Shown here one piece after another: positions 35,383-45,941 of a stretch of 64,000 nt of DNA. Numbering within the stretch: position 1 is the stretch's first letter; each line of letters begins with the position of its first letter. Origin of the DNA: Pantoea ananatis LMG 2665 (lineage in GTDB: Bacteria; Pseudomonadota; Gammaproteobacteria; Enterobacterales; Enterobacteriaceae); assembly GCF_000710035.2 (NCBI RefSeq), contig NZ_JMJJ01000001.1, positions 1 to 64,000 on the forward strand, written 5' to 3'. The notes under the pieces are model-generated. The model ran no database searches and was not told the origin of the DNA. It saw nothing but the letters and a program-made list of their open reading frames with translations. The translations under genes were made by a program, and so were the position numbers.

Positions 35383-36035
35383 TCAACCAGACTTTACGCA
35401 TGCTGAAATATTGCCTGGCGCGATGGCGAGCCAGATCGGTGCCGCTACGCGGTCGCCGCGTGTCCACTGGAGGCTGTTTGATTATTGCCGCCACGCTGAT
35501 GCTGGCCGGGTGCAGTCATTCCACGCACAGCCCGCAGCAGCGTCCGCAGGCCTGGCTGGCACCGGGCGCACGCGTGACGCTGCCTGCGCCGGGCATTGCG
35601 CCGTCAATCCGTTCCCAGCAGCTTCTGACCGGCCGTTTTCACGGCAAGACCCAGTCGCTGCTGGTGATGCTCAACGCAGATGATAAAAAAATCTCTCTGG
35701 CAGGGCTGTCGTCGGTGGGTATTCGTCTGTTCCTGGTGACCTACGATCGCCAGGGATTGCACACCGAACAGTCGATTGTGCTGCCGCAGCTGCCACCGGC
35801 CAGTCAGGTGCTGGCCGACGTGATGCTCAGCCACTGGCCCATCAGCGCCTGGCTGCCCCAGTTGCCAGAGGGCTGGACGCTGAAAGACCGTGGGGATAAG
35901 CGCGAGCTGCGTAATGCCAGCGGCAAGCTGGTGACGGAAATCACTTATCTGAACCGCCAGGGTAAGCGCGAACCCATCAGCATTGAGCAGCACGCGTTTA
36001 AATACCACATCACCATTCAATATCTGGATGACTGA
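35379..36035 (+). CDS. apeN: DUF3261 lipoprotein of the APE cluster
   Basis: A 218-residue lipoprotein. The lipobox LAGC follows a hydrophobic stretch (CLIIAATLMLAGC), but it is preceded by about 30 basic residues, so a later start such as the ATG at 35400 may be the true one. The body has the DUF3261 beta-sandwich pattern (LLVMLNADDKKISLAGLSSVGIRL). It resembles LolB, which receives lipidated cargo at the outer membrane, and would complete the LolA-MMPL-LolB-like export line. The annotated ATG overlaps the exporter stop. Confidence 0.82.
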   Translation: MINQTLRMLKYCLARWRARSVPLRGRRVSTGGCLIIAATLMLAGCSHSTHSPQQRPQAWLAPGARVTLPAPGIAPSIRSQQLLTGRFHGKTQSLLVMLNADDKKISLAGLSSVGIRLFLVTYDRQGLHTEQSIVLPQLPPASQVLADVMLSHWPISAWLPQLPEGWTLKDRGDKRELRNASGKLVTEITYLNRQGKREPISIEQHAFKYHITIQYLDD

Positions 36036-36036
36036 G

Positions 36037-37206
36037 ATGATCTACGTTTCTGCCGTTGGCATGATTAACGCGCTGGGCAAGGATAACGATGAGGTCGCTC
36101 TCAACCTGGTGCGTGGCGTGGCCCCTGGTATGCGCGCCCGCAGCGGCTGGTTGCAGGCGCATCCGCACGCCGTGCTGGCCGGCGTGGAAGGGGCGCTGCC
36201 GGCGATCCCTGACGCCTTCAGCGCGCATCGTTCGCGCAATAATCAACTGCTGCTGGCCGCGCTGGCCCAGATTCAGCCCGACGTGGATCAGGCGATTGCG
36301 CAGTATGGCCGCGATCGTGTCGCCATCGTGCTGGGTACCAGCACATCCGGGCTGGACGAAGGGGATATGCACGTCCGCCTGTCGCTGAATCAGCAATCAA
36401 GCACGGCATGGCGCTATCCGCAGCAGGAGTTGGGCGATCCCTCGCGCTTTCTCAGCCACTGGCTGGCACTTGACGGTCCGGCGTTTACGCTGTCCACCGC
36501 CTGCTCCTCCAGCGCCCGTGCGATGATAAGCGGACGTCGCCTGATTGAGGCGGGGCTGGCGGATGTAGCGATCGTTGGTGGAGCAGACACGCTCAGCCGG
36601 ATGCCGGTCAACGGCTTTCACAGCCTGGAGTCGCTTTCTCCCACCCTGTGTCAGCCGTTCGCCCGCGATCGCAGCGGCATTACCATCGGTGAAGGTGCCG
36701 CGCTGATGTTGTTAACCCGTGAGCCGCAGCCGATTGCGCTGCTGGGCGTGGGCGAATCCAGCGATGCCTACCATATCTCAGCCCCGCATCCAGAGGGGGA
36801 AGGGGCGATTCGCGCCATCCATCAGGCCCTGAACGAAGCCGGTATTGCGCCTGAGGCGGTGGGCTATATCAACCTGCATGGCACCGCAACCACGCTCAAC
36901 GATCAGATTGAATCCAGCGTGGTAAACGCCCTGTTTGGCGAGCAGGTGCCCTGCAGTTCAACGAAACACCTGACCGGGCACACGTTGGGCGCGGCGGGCA
37001 TTACCGAAGCGGCGCTCAGCATGCTGATCCTGCAACGCAACCTGCCGCTGCCGCCGCAGGATTTTAGCCTGTCGCCGCGCGATGCGGATTTGCCGCCCTG
37101 TGGCATCATTGACCGGCCTCAGCCGCTGGCGCGCCCGGTGATTCTGTCAAACTCGTTTGCCTTCGGCGGTAACAACGCCAGTATTCTGCTTGGGAAGATC
37201 TTATGA
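36037..37206 (+). CDS. apeO: APE beta-ketoacyl-ACP synthase (ApeO)
   Basis: A 389-residue ketosynthase with an intact triad: C156 in TLSTACSSSARAM, H281 in NLHGTATTLND and H315 in STKHLTGHTLGAAG (K310 alongside). In APE synthesis ApeO works with the chain-length factor ApeC to elongate the polyene by two carbons per round. The ATG at 36037 starts two bases after the lipoprotein stop. An upstream in-frame ATG at 36028 is possible. Its end overlaps apeP (ATGA). Confidence 0.92.
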   Translation: MIYVSAVGMINALGKDNDEVALNLVRGVAPGMRARSGWLQAHPHAVLAGVEGALPAIPDAFSAHRSRNNQLLLAALAQIQPDVDQAIAQYGRDRVAIVLGTSTSGLDEGDMHVRLSLNQQSSTAWRYPQQELGDPSRFLSHWLALDGPAFTLSTACSSSARAMISGRRLIEAGLADVAIVGGADTLSRMPVNGFHSLESLSPTLCQPFARDRSGITIGEGAALMLLTREPQPIALLGVGESSDAYHISAPHPEGEGAIRAIHQALNEAGIAPEAVGYINLHGTATTLNDQIESSVVNALFGEQVPCSSTKHLTGHTLGAAGITEAALSMLILQRNLPLPPQDFSLSPRDADLPPCGIIDRPQPLARPVILSNSFAFGGNNASILLGKIL

Positions 37207-37679
37207 GCCACTATTTATCCCCCACGGACTATCTGCCGCACGATGCGCCGATGCTGTTACTGGAAAAGGTCAGCGACGTGACGGCCGACAGCGCGACCTG
37301 CTGCGTCACGGTATCGCCGCAGGGCGTGCTGGCCCCGTTTCTCGATTCCGATGGCAACCTGCCGGGCTGGTATGTCCTGGAGTTAATGGCGCAGACGGTC
37401 GGCGTCTGGTCGGGCTGGCATCGGCATCAGCAGGGACAGGCCAGTATCTCGTTAGGCATGGTGCTGGGTGCGCGCGAATTAGTGTGTAGCGCAGGGATTC
37501 TACCGGCGGATGCCACGCTGATCGTCAAGGTCAAACTGCTGATGCAGGATGAACGCTTTGGCAGCTTTGAGTGCGCCATCGAGGCGGGGAGCGCTACGCT
37601 GGCAACCGGCCGGGTAAATACCTTTCAGCCCACCGCCGAAGAACTTCATTCATTATTTCAACAAGGAGCGACCTCATGA
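37203..37679 (+). CDS. apeP: APE dehydratase partner (hotdog, FabA-like)
   Basis: A 158-residue hotdog-fold protein with a FabA-like helix segment (DSDGNLPGWYVLELMAQTVG) in place of the usual GHF histidine loop. In APE clusters this protein forms a heterodimeric dehydratase with ApeI, so one of the two subunits supplies most of the catalytic residues. It begins in the apeO stop codon and its own stop overlaps the apeQ start. Confidence 0.85.
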   Translation: MSHYLSPTDYLPHDAPMLLLEKVSDVTADSATCCVTVSPQGVLAPFLDSDGNLPGWYVLELMAQTVGVWSGWHRHQQGQASISLGMVLGARELVCSAGILPADATLIVKVKLLMQDERFGSFECAIEAGSATLATGRVNTFQPTAEELHSLFQQGATS

Positions 37680-38407
37680 GCCGTTCAGTATTGGTTACCG
37701 GTGCCAGCAAAGGCATTGGTCGCGCCATCGCCTGCCAGCTGGCGGCAGACGGCTTCACCCTTGGCGTGCATTATCACCATGATGCTGCCGGGGCGCAGCA
37801 AACCCTGGATGCCATTCTGGCGGCAGGGGGCACGGGCCGCCTGCTGCAGTTTGATGTGGCGAACCGTCAGCAGTGCCGCGAGGTGCTGGAGCAGGATATC
37901 GACGCACACGGAGCCTGGTACGGCGTGGTCAGCAATGCCGGCATTGCCCGCGATGCGGCCTTTCCTGCGTTGAGCGACGACGACTGGGATAAGGTGATTC
38001 ATACCAATCTGGACAGTTTTTACAACGTGATTCAGCCCTGCATTATGCCAATGATCAGCGCCCGCCAGGGCGGACGCATTATTACGCTTTCCTCGGTGTC
38101 GGGCCTGATGGGCAATCGCGGTCAGGTGAACTACAGTGCCGCGAAAGCAGGCATTATTGGCGCCACCAAAGCGCTGGCGATTGAGCTGGCCAAACGAAAA
38201 ATTACCGTTAACTGTATTGCGCCGGGGCTGATCGATACAGGAATGATCGAGATGGAAGAGACGGCGCTGAAAGAGGCGATGTCCCTGATCCCCATGAAAC
38301 GCATGGGACAAACCGAGGAAGTGGCCGGGCTTGCCCGTTACCTGATGTCGGATATCGCAGGTTATGTGACGCGCCAGGTGATTTCCATCAACGGAGGCAT
38401 GTTATGA
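37676..38407 (+). CDS. apeQ: APE beta-ketoacyl-ACP reductase (FabG-like)
   Basis: A 243-residue short-chain dehydrogenase. NADPH-binding TGASKGIGRA (8-17), NNAG-equivalent SNAGIARDAA, catalytic S139/S140, Y153 and K157 (NYSAAKAG) are all present. It reduces each 3-ketoacyl intermediate before dehydration. The ATG at 37676 has AAGGAG seven to eight bases upstream and overlaps the previous stop; the next gene overlaps its stop as ATGA. Confidence 0.9.
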   Translation: MSRSVLVTGASKGIGRAIACQLAADGFTLGVHYHHDAAGAQQTLDAILAAGGTGRLLQFDVANRQQCREVLEQDIDAHGAWYGVVSNAGIARDAAFPALSDDDWDKVIHTNLDSFYNVIQPCIMPMISARQGGRIITLSSVSGLMGNRGQVNYSAAKAGIIGATKALAIELAKRKITVNCIAPGLIDTGMIEMEETALKEAMSLIPMKRMGQTEEVAGLARYLMSDIAGYVTRQVISINGGML

Positions 38408-39633
38408 CACGGCGCGTGGTCATTACCGGTATGGGCGGCGTCACCGCGTTTGGCGAAAACTGGCAGGACGTTTCAGCCAGGCTGCTGGCGTATGAAAATG
38501 CCGTACGCAGAATGCCGGAGTGGCAGGTTTACGACGGGCTGCATACCTTACTGGGTGCCCCGATTGATAATTTCAGTTTGCCGGAACACTACACCCGCAA
38601 ACGTATTCGCGCCATGGGGCGCGTTTCATTAATGTCGACCCGCGCCAGCGAACTGGCGCTGTTGGACGCGGGATTGATCGGCGATCTTGTGCTCACCAAT
38701 GGTGAAACCGGCATTGCTTACGGCTCCTCGACTGGCAGCACCGGACCGGTAAGCGAATTCGCGACCATGCTGACGGAAAAGCACACCAATAATATTACCG
38801 GCACCACCTATGTACAGATGATGCCGCACACCACCGCCGTGAATACCGGGCTGTTTTTCGGCCTGCGCGGTCGGGTTATCCCCACCTCCAGCGCCTGTAC
38901 CTCGGGTAGCCAGGCGATTGGCTACGCGTGGGAGGCGATCCGCCACGGTTATCAGACGGTGATGGTGGCCGGTGGCGCAGAAGAGCTGTGTCCCTCGGAA
39001 GCGGCGGTGTTTGACACGCTTTTCGCCACCAGCCAGCGCAACGATGCGCCGACCACCACGCCTTCGCCCTTTGATGAAAAACGGGACGGTCTTGTGATTG
39101 GCGAGGGCGCAGGCACGCTAATTCTGGAAGAGCTGGAACACGCGAAAGCGCGCGGCGCGACAATCTATGGCGAGATCGTCGGCTTCAACACCAACTGTGA
39201 CGCAGCCCATATCACTCAGCCGCAGCGGGAAACGATGCAGATTTGCATGGAGAAGGCATTGAAGATGGCGGGATTAAGCCCGCAGGACATCGGCTATATT
39301 TCGGCGCACGGCACCGCCACCGATCGCGGCGATCTGGCGGAAAGTCAGGCGACGGCGGCGATTTACGGCAATCAGGTGCCCATTTCGTCCCTGAAAAGCT
39401 ATTTCGGCCACACATTAGGGGCCTGCGGCGCGCTGGAAGCCTGGATGAGCCTGCAAATGATGCGCGAGGGCTGGTTCGCTCCTACGCTGAATCTGACGCA
39501 ACCGGACGCCAACTGCGGCGAACTGGACTACATCATGGGCCAGGCTCGCCCTATCGATTGTGAGTTTTTGCAGAGCAATAACTTTGCGTTTGGCGGCATT
39601 AACACCTCCATCATCATCAAACGCTGGCACTGA
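38404..39633 (+). CDS. apeR: APE beta-ketoacyl-ACP synthase (ApeR)
   Basis: A 409-residue FabF-like ketosynthase with C165 in TSSACTSGSQAIG, H302 in SAHGTATDRGD and H336 in SSLKSYFGHTLGACG (K331). In the Xenorhabdus system ApeR is a homodimer thought to act early, priming or first elongation. It is the last ketosynthase in the operon, overlaps the reductase by four bases, and is separated by one base from the phosphopantetheinyl transferase. Confidence 0.92.
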   Translation: MTRRVVITGMGGVTAFGENWQDVSARLLAYENAVRRMPEWQVYDGLHTLLGAPIDNFSLPEHYTRKRIRAMGRVSLMSTRASELALLDAGLIGDLVLTNGETGIAYGSSTGSTGPVSEFATMLTEKHTNNITGTTYVQMMPHTTAVNTGLFFGLRGRVIPTSSACTSGSQAIGYAWEAIRHGYQTVMVAGGAEELCPSEAAVFDTLFATSQRNDAPTTTPSPFDEKRDGLVIGEGAGTLILEELEHAKARGATIYGEIVGFNTNCDAAHITQPQRETMQICMEKALKMAGLSPQDIGYISAHGTATDRGDLAESQATAAIYGNQVPISSLKSYFGHTLGACGALEAWMSLQMMREGWFAPTLNLTQPDANCGELDYIMGQARPIDCEFLQSNNFAFGGINTSIIIKRWH

Positions 39634-39634
39634 T

Positions 39635-41903
<2,269 letters not shown>

Positions 41904-42019
41904 TTCTGGCTTCAACGCTGACCGCGCACAGGATGAGCAGAGCATCCTGTGTATCCTGTGCGCATTCTCCCCAACGCGGCGGGAACGCTGCTATTTCGTT
42001 GGCGGCGGATTGCGTCATA

Positions 42020-42460
42020 TCAGCCACGCGGTAAGCGCTTACGCATCACCCGCTGCCCAAACGCATCACTGCCTTCTGCGACCCAGCCATTTGCCTGATA
42101 AAACCCCTCCGCGTTCGAGCCGGGATCGGTGGTCAGCATAATCGTCTCTGCGCCCCGATCGCTAAACCACTGGACGATCGCGTTCAGCAGGTGCGTCCCG
42201 ATGCCCTGTTTTTGATATTCAGGTTTAACAAACAGTCCGCCAATTAGCGGTTCGGGCGCATAGATCCCCAATCCATAACCTGCATAATCATCCCCGACCT
42301 GGCAAATCCAGCCGCCGCCCTGACATATATCCTCCAGCGCTTGCTCACGCTGTAAATAGTGAATTTGATGCGCGTGAAGCCGGTTTTCCGTTACGGAAAA
42401 GCGTATTTCATATATTTCTTTAAGGTGCCGGGGTTCAAGTTTAAAAAAGGAAAGAGACAT
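42020..42460 (-). CDS. GNAT-family N-acetyltransferase
   Basis: A 146-residue GNAT protein. The acetyl-CoA-binding motif A is GGLFVKPEYQKQGIGTHLLN and motif B is in EGFYQANGWVAEG. Substrate cannot be told from sequence; homologues act on small molecules or protein N-termini. The ATG at 42460 gives the normal family start (MSLSFFKLEPRHL); the ORF extends 13 codons further without support. It is a single gene converging with the esterase. Confidence 0.83.
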   Translation of the reverse strand: MSLSFFKLEPRHLKEIYEIRFSVTENRLHAHQIHYLQREQALEDICQGGGWICQVGDDYAGYGLGIYAPEPLIGGLFVKPEYQKQGIGTHLLNAIVQWFSDRGAETIMLTTDPGSNAEGFYQANGWVAEGSDAFGQRVMRKRLPRG

Positions 42461-42924
42461 GGTCGTTCTGTATAACATGACGGTGAAGTTGGAACACATT
42501 ATCGTCTGGACCGCGGTATTTCAAGTCGCCAATATTTGGGTTGACCTCTGTATTTCCCGGAAGCGGTTTTTAACCCGCTTTTTTTCATTTGGCTGGCATC
42601 CGGTTGTCATCGGTCTGTCAATTTCTTCTGTTTAACGCTGGCCTTAAGGCCGTCGGGACGATTGAACCCAGCCCTGTTCCCATTTCCCCTGTACTCTGAA
42701 AGGAATTAATCGGGACACATTGCCTAACAGGGATGGCCGGCGAAAAATGCGGTCCATGAAAAAATGGAGTTTTATAGTTTGCCATTCATCATTAAATAAC
42801 AAGGGTTTAACGATCGATTTTTGGGATTTGATAGGTTTAATCATAGTTTAATCCGTTAAAATTCATTTGATTGATAGCTAAAGGCGATCAATAATCAATC
42901 CACTTCAACATCGTTAATCAGAGC
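42461..42924. other. intergenic region with an orphan terminator
   Basis: About 460 bases. It contains a strong plus-strand intrinsic terminator (listed) that follows no plus-strand protein gene, and a 12-bp palindrome GGCCTTAAGGCC at 42640-42651. The last 80 AT-rich bases should be the EAL gene promoter. A 66-codon minus-strand frame (42644-42844) is not convincing. Confidence 0.4.
42561..42585 (+). terminator. Rho-independent terminator without an upstream gene
   Basis: AAGCGG pairs with CCGCTT around an 8-base T-rich loop, followed by an unbroken run of T (42579-42585). The nearest plus-strand gene ends about 660 bases upstream. It could end a small RNA encoded in 42470-42580. Confidence 0.65.
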
Positions 42925-43605
42925 ATGGGAATGGAAATCCAGAATCTTGATAATAATAACCGTGCCTGGCGGTTCATTGCTGAACCCATCGTAAACCTGA
43001 AATCCGAACGTATTGCCGTTGAAGTCTTAACCCGATTTGCCGCACCAGGGACGCCTTTTTTACATATAAGTAAAATGAATAAAGAACAAAAAATAAGGCT
43101 CCTGAGAGAGCAGTTGTACTTAATTCACCAAAAAAGACATTTTTTTGAAAGTCACCAGTTGCTGTGTTCTGTCAATGTAGATGTAGAGATGGCTTTTGCG
43201 CTGCTGGAAGAACGGGATATTTACGAGCTCGCCACAGCGCACTCTTTTCTTCGCATCGAAGTCTCAGAAAGCTTCCCCAGTCTGGCTGAAGGGCTAAATA
43301 ATCCCTTACTGCGAAAGTTATATAATAATTACACCTTATGGCTAGATGATTTTGGGAGTGCCTCCTCGCATTTTCCCTGTTTACAGAAAGGACTGTATGA
43401 AGCTGTTAAAATCGACAAGCACTTTTTCTGGGAACATCACAACAGCCCATTGTGGAAAACGACGCTGGCGCAAATTAAAGACTACTGCCAGTTTATCATT
43501 GTCGAAGGCGTAGAGAAGGATACCTACTTTCAGTTTGCAAAACCGCATGCTGCGGCATTTCAGGGCTATCTGTTCGAAGCCGTTAATTTTGATGCATTGG
43601 GCTGA
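42925..43605 (+). CDS. EAL-domain protein, YdiV-like size
   Basis: A 226-residue stand-alone EAL domain. Typical catalytic positions are all present: E33 in EVLTRF (EAL position), N84 in CSVNVDVE, E112 in RIEVSE, DDFG at 141-144, K162 in VKIDKHF and EGVE at 194-197. It could therefore still bind or hydrolyse cyclic di-GMP, unlike E. coli YdiV, which has a similar length but has lost key residues and controls FlhDC. An ATG two codons downstream is an alternative start. Single gene. Confidence 0.85.
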   Translation: MGMEIQNLDNNNRAWRFIAEPIVNLKSERIAVEVLTRFAAPGTPFLHISKMNKEQKIRLLREQLYLIHQKRHFFESHQLLCSVNVDVEMAFALLEERDIYELATAHSFLRIEVSESFPSLAEGLNNPLLRKLYNNYTLWLDDFGSASSHFPCLQKGLYEAVKIDKHFFWEHHNSPLWKTTLAQIKDYCQFIIVEGVEKDTYFQFAKPHAAAFQGYLFEAVNFDALG

Positions 43606-44111
43606 CGATCCCGTTTAGCCGTCGACCCAAAATGATCGTTTCAGCCCGCGGCCTGATTGCCCCAGTCTTCTATTCACCAGGCTGTGCCTGTTCTGTAGCC
43701 TTTCTGGGCGGCATCCCGGCCCGCCATAAGTCAGGCGAGATATCCTCTCCCTTCTCACGATATTTTTCATTATTTTTCCCGCTACCTGAGCCTGCTTTCC
43801 TGACAGCAACAGCGTGCTTAACGCCGTGACGAATCCGGCGTCAAAATGTATTCCGTTAACGTGTTCGGCTAAATAAAGTGAGCGGTAATTAAAATTCAGG
43901 GTGAATCTGAACGACACGTGCAGACGGATCATTTTTATTACGGCTTCAATGAAATTTAAAGCGGTTTGTGCGAGATGTCTCGCAGCATTTTGTTTAATTA
44001 CACAGAAGGCATGATAATTATTGTGCTTTATTATGTTTTTTTGCATATAGCCTGCTGAATGTCTGTGTGGATAATGATGGAGTATCAAGACATTCACAGG
44101 ATGCTCATGCA
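43606..44111. other. intergenic region upstream of the catabolic operon
   Basis: About 500 bases without a gene. The distal half is AT-rich and holds a 7-bp inverted repeat (listed) that may be an operator. A long minus-strand frame (43615-44247) has no family resemblance and is rejected. Confidence 0.45.
43969..43984. promoter_or_regulatory. candidate operator upstream of the catabolic operon
   Basis: TGCGAGA-TG-TCTCGCA is a 16-bp near-perfect palindrome, 128 bases upstream of the first gene of the five-gene operon. It has the shape of a GntR, LacI or IclR-type operator. The operon has no regulator gene beside it, so the factor must be encoded elsewhere. Confidence 0.45.
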
Positions 44112-45077
44112 ATGAATGATAAAAATATTGTTTTTCTTGATTACGCGACGCTCCCCGGGAGCGTGAGGTTAAAGGCGATTCATGGCGCGCACAATTTAAT
44201 TTTGCATGCAAGAACATCACCTGAGCAATGCGCTGAACGCATTGCAAAAGCGGACGTTGTTATTACGAATAAAGTAAAGTTAACGCAAGCGCTGATCGCG
44301 CAGGCACCCAATCTCAAATTTGTGGCCGTTGCCGCAACAGGCTTCGATGCGATTGATATCGACGCCTGTAAAGCCAGAAACATTCCCGTCTCGAATATTC
44401 GAGGTTATGCGCTCGATACCGTACCTGAGCACACCTTTGCCTTGATATTTGCCCTGCGCCGCAGCATTACGGCCTATCACCAGGCGGTACAGAAAGGGCG
44501 CTGGCAGCAGGCAGGTCAGTTTTGTTTTTTCGATTTCAGCATTAAAAATCTGGCCGGTTCAACGCTGGGGATAATTGGTGATGGCGTGCTGGGTAAACGC
44601 GTGGGCGACATAGCCAAAAGTCTGGGAATGAATGTACTTTTTGCTGCCTATAAAGGGGTCAGCAATATGGGGCCGCTTTATACCGACTTCGAAGAGATAG
44701 TGAAAACCAGCGACGTTTTATCACTTCATTGTCCGTTATTACCTTCTACGGAAAATATGATCGCTGAAAATGAATTTGCGCTCATGAAGCCAGAGGTGCT
44801 GCTTATTAATACGGCACGCGGTGGAATCGTCAATGAAGAAGATTTATACCGTGCATTAATGACTCGGCGTATTGCCGGGGCCGCATTCGACGTGGCAAAA
44901 AACGAGCCGCCAGACAAGGACTCGCCGATCATGAAACTCACGCAACTCCCGAATTTTATCTTAACGCCACATATTTCATGGGCCAGCCAGGAAGCCATTC
45001 AGTTGTTAGCCGACAAGCTCATCGACAATGTGAATGCCTGGTTAGAGGGTAAACCAATGAATATCGTTAATCCGTAG
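44112..45077 (+). CDS. D-2-hydroxyacid dehydrogenase
   Basis: A 321-residue NAD-dependent D-2-hydroxyacid dehydrogenase. The Rossmann motif is GIIGDGVLGKRVG (the first G of the usual GxGxxG is followed by D) and the catalytic triad is R236 (NTARGGIVNE), E265 and H287 (LTPHISW). Members reduce 2-keto acids such as glyoxylate, hydroxypyruvate or tartronate semialdehyde, or run in the oxidative direction. The ATG at 44112 is preferred to 44067. First of five genes that look like one sugar-acid pathway; 25 bases precede the aldolase. Confidence 0.85.
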   Translation: MNDKNIVFLDYATLPGSVRLKAIHGAHNLILHARTSPEQCAERIAKADVVITNKVKLTQALIAQAPNLKFVAVAATGFDAIDIDACKARNIPVSNIRGYALDTVPEHTFALIFALRRSITAYHQAVQKGRWQQAGQFCFFDFSIKNLAGSTLGIIGDGVLGKRVGDIAKSLGMNVLFAAYKGVSNMGPLYTDFEEIVKTSDVLSLHCPLLPSTENMIAENEFALMKPEVLLINTARGGIVNEEDLYRALMTRRIAGAAFDVAKNEPPDKDSPIMKLTQLPNFILTPHISWASQEAIQLLADKLIDNVNAWLEGKPMNIVNP

Positions 45078-45102
45078 TCAATATAACACCAGGAGAGTCA
45101 TT

Positions 45103-45912
45103 ATGTTTTTGGGAAAAGAAATCCGTTTAAAGCGACTGCTAAATAAAAAATCAGGCCGCCTGCTGGCGATCACCATGGACCATCCCATTACGCGCGGCGT
45201 TTTACCCGGAATTGGCCCGATAAACGAGGTCATGGGCAAGGTTGTCGCCGGTAAACCGGATGCGATTACGATGCACAAAGGCATCATCGAAAAATCCTTT
45301 GCGCCTTATGCCGACACGGATGTCTCCATCATCATGAAAGCCACCAGTTACGCCATCCCTTATCACGAGGCGTTTGATACGCCAGTCGCAGATGTTGACG
45401 AAGCAATTCGCGTGGGAGCAGATGCCATCTCGGTGGGTTGCATTCTGGGTGGGCCGGAGCAGGCAAAGCAACTGACCTTTTTGGGCCAAATAACCAAAGC
45501 GGCGGGGTCGGCAGGGCTGCCGGTTGTTGCCCATATCTATCCTAAAGGGCCGATGGTGGAAAATCCGTTCGATGCCAAACATCTGGCTTACTGCGTCCGC
45601 GCGGGGGCTGAGCTGGGGGTCGATATTATTAAAACCCTGTGGTCCGGCTCGGCTGACACCTTTAAAGAGGTCGTAGCGTCCTGTCCGGCAAAGGTTGCCC
45701 TGGCCGGAGGCGACATGGGAAACGATCTGGTGAGCTTCCTGACCAACACCCGTAAAGCCCTGGATGTCGGCGTGGGTGGAGTGACTTATGGCCGCTTTGT
45801 CTGGCAGCACGACAATCCCACGGCTGTCATCCGCGCACTGGACGCCATGATTAATGACGACAGCAGCGTAGATGAGGCGATTGCTGTTTACAAACAAGCC
45901 GGCGGCAACTGA
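45103..45912 (+). CDS. class I aldolase of the DhnA/LsrF type
   Basis: A 269-residue class I aldolase of the DeoC/FbaB/LsrF group. The Schiff-base lysine is K177 in DIIKTLWSGS, with Y146 in HIYPKGP as proton donor. Other marks are ITMDHPITRGVLPG and MHKGIIEK at the N-terminal half. Family members cleave fructose 1,6-bisphosphate or phospho-keto sugars to DHAP, or act in LsrF-type thiolysis. In this operon it would cleave the product made by the FGGY kinase. It has a good AGGAGAG ribosome site and is spaced 26 bases from the first gene. Confidence 0.82.
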   Translation: MFLGKEIRLKRLLNKKSGRLLAITMDHPITRGVLPGIGPINEVMGKVVAGKPDAITMHKGIIEKSFAPYADTDVSIIMKATSYAIPYHEAFDTPVADVDEAIRVGADAISVGCILGGPEQAKQLTFLGQITKAAGSAGLPVVAHIYPKGPMVENPFDAKHLAYCVRAGAELGVDIIKTLWSGSADTFKEVVASCPAKVALAGGDMGNDLVSFLTNTRKALDVGVGGVTYGRFVWQHDNPTAVIRALDAMINDDSSVDEAIAVYKQAGGN

Positions 45913-45941
45913 GTCGCGACAGCACAAACGAGGATATGAGT

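Noticed and set aside
42644..42844. 66-codon minus-strand frame before the EAL gene
   Set aside because: No ribosome site, and it includes a palindrome and promoter-like sequence; coding character is weak.
43615..44247. 210-codon minus-strand frame opposite the operon leader
   Set aside because: It overlaps the true dehydrogenase start on the other strand, has an odd residue mix and no recognisable motif.
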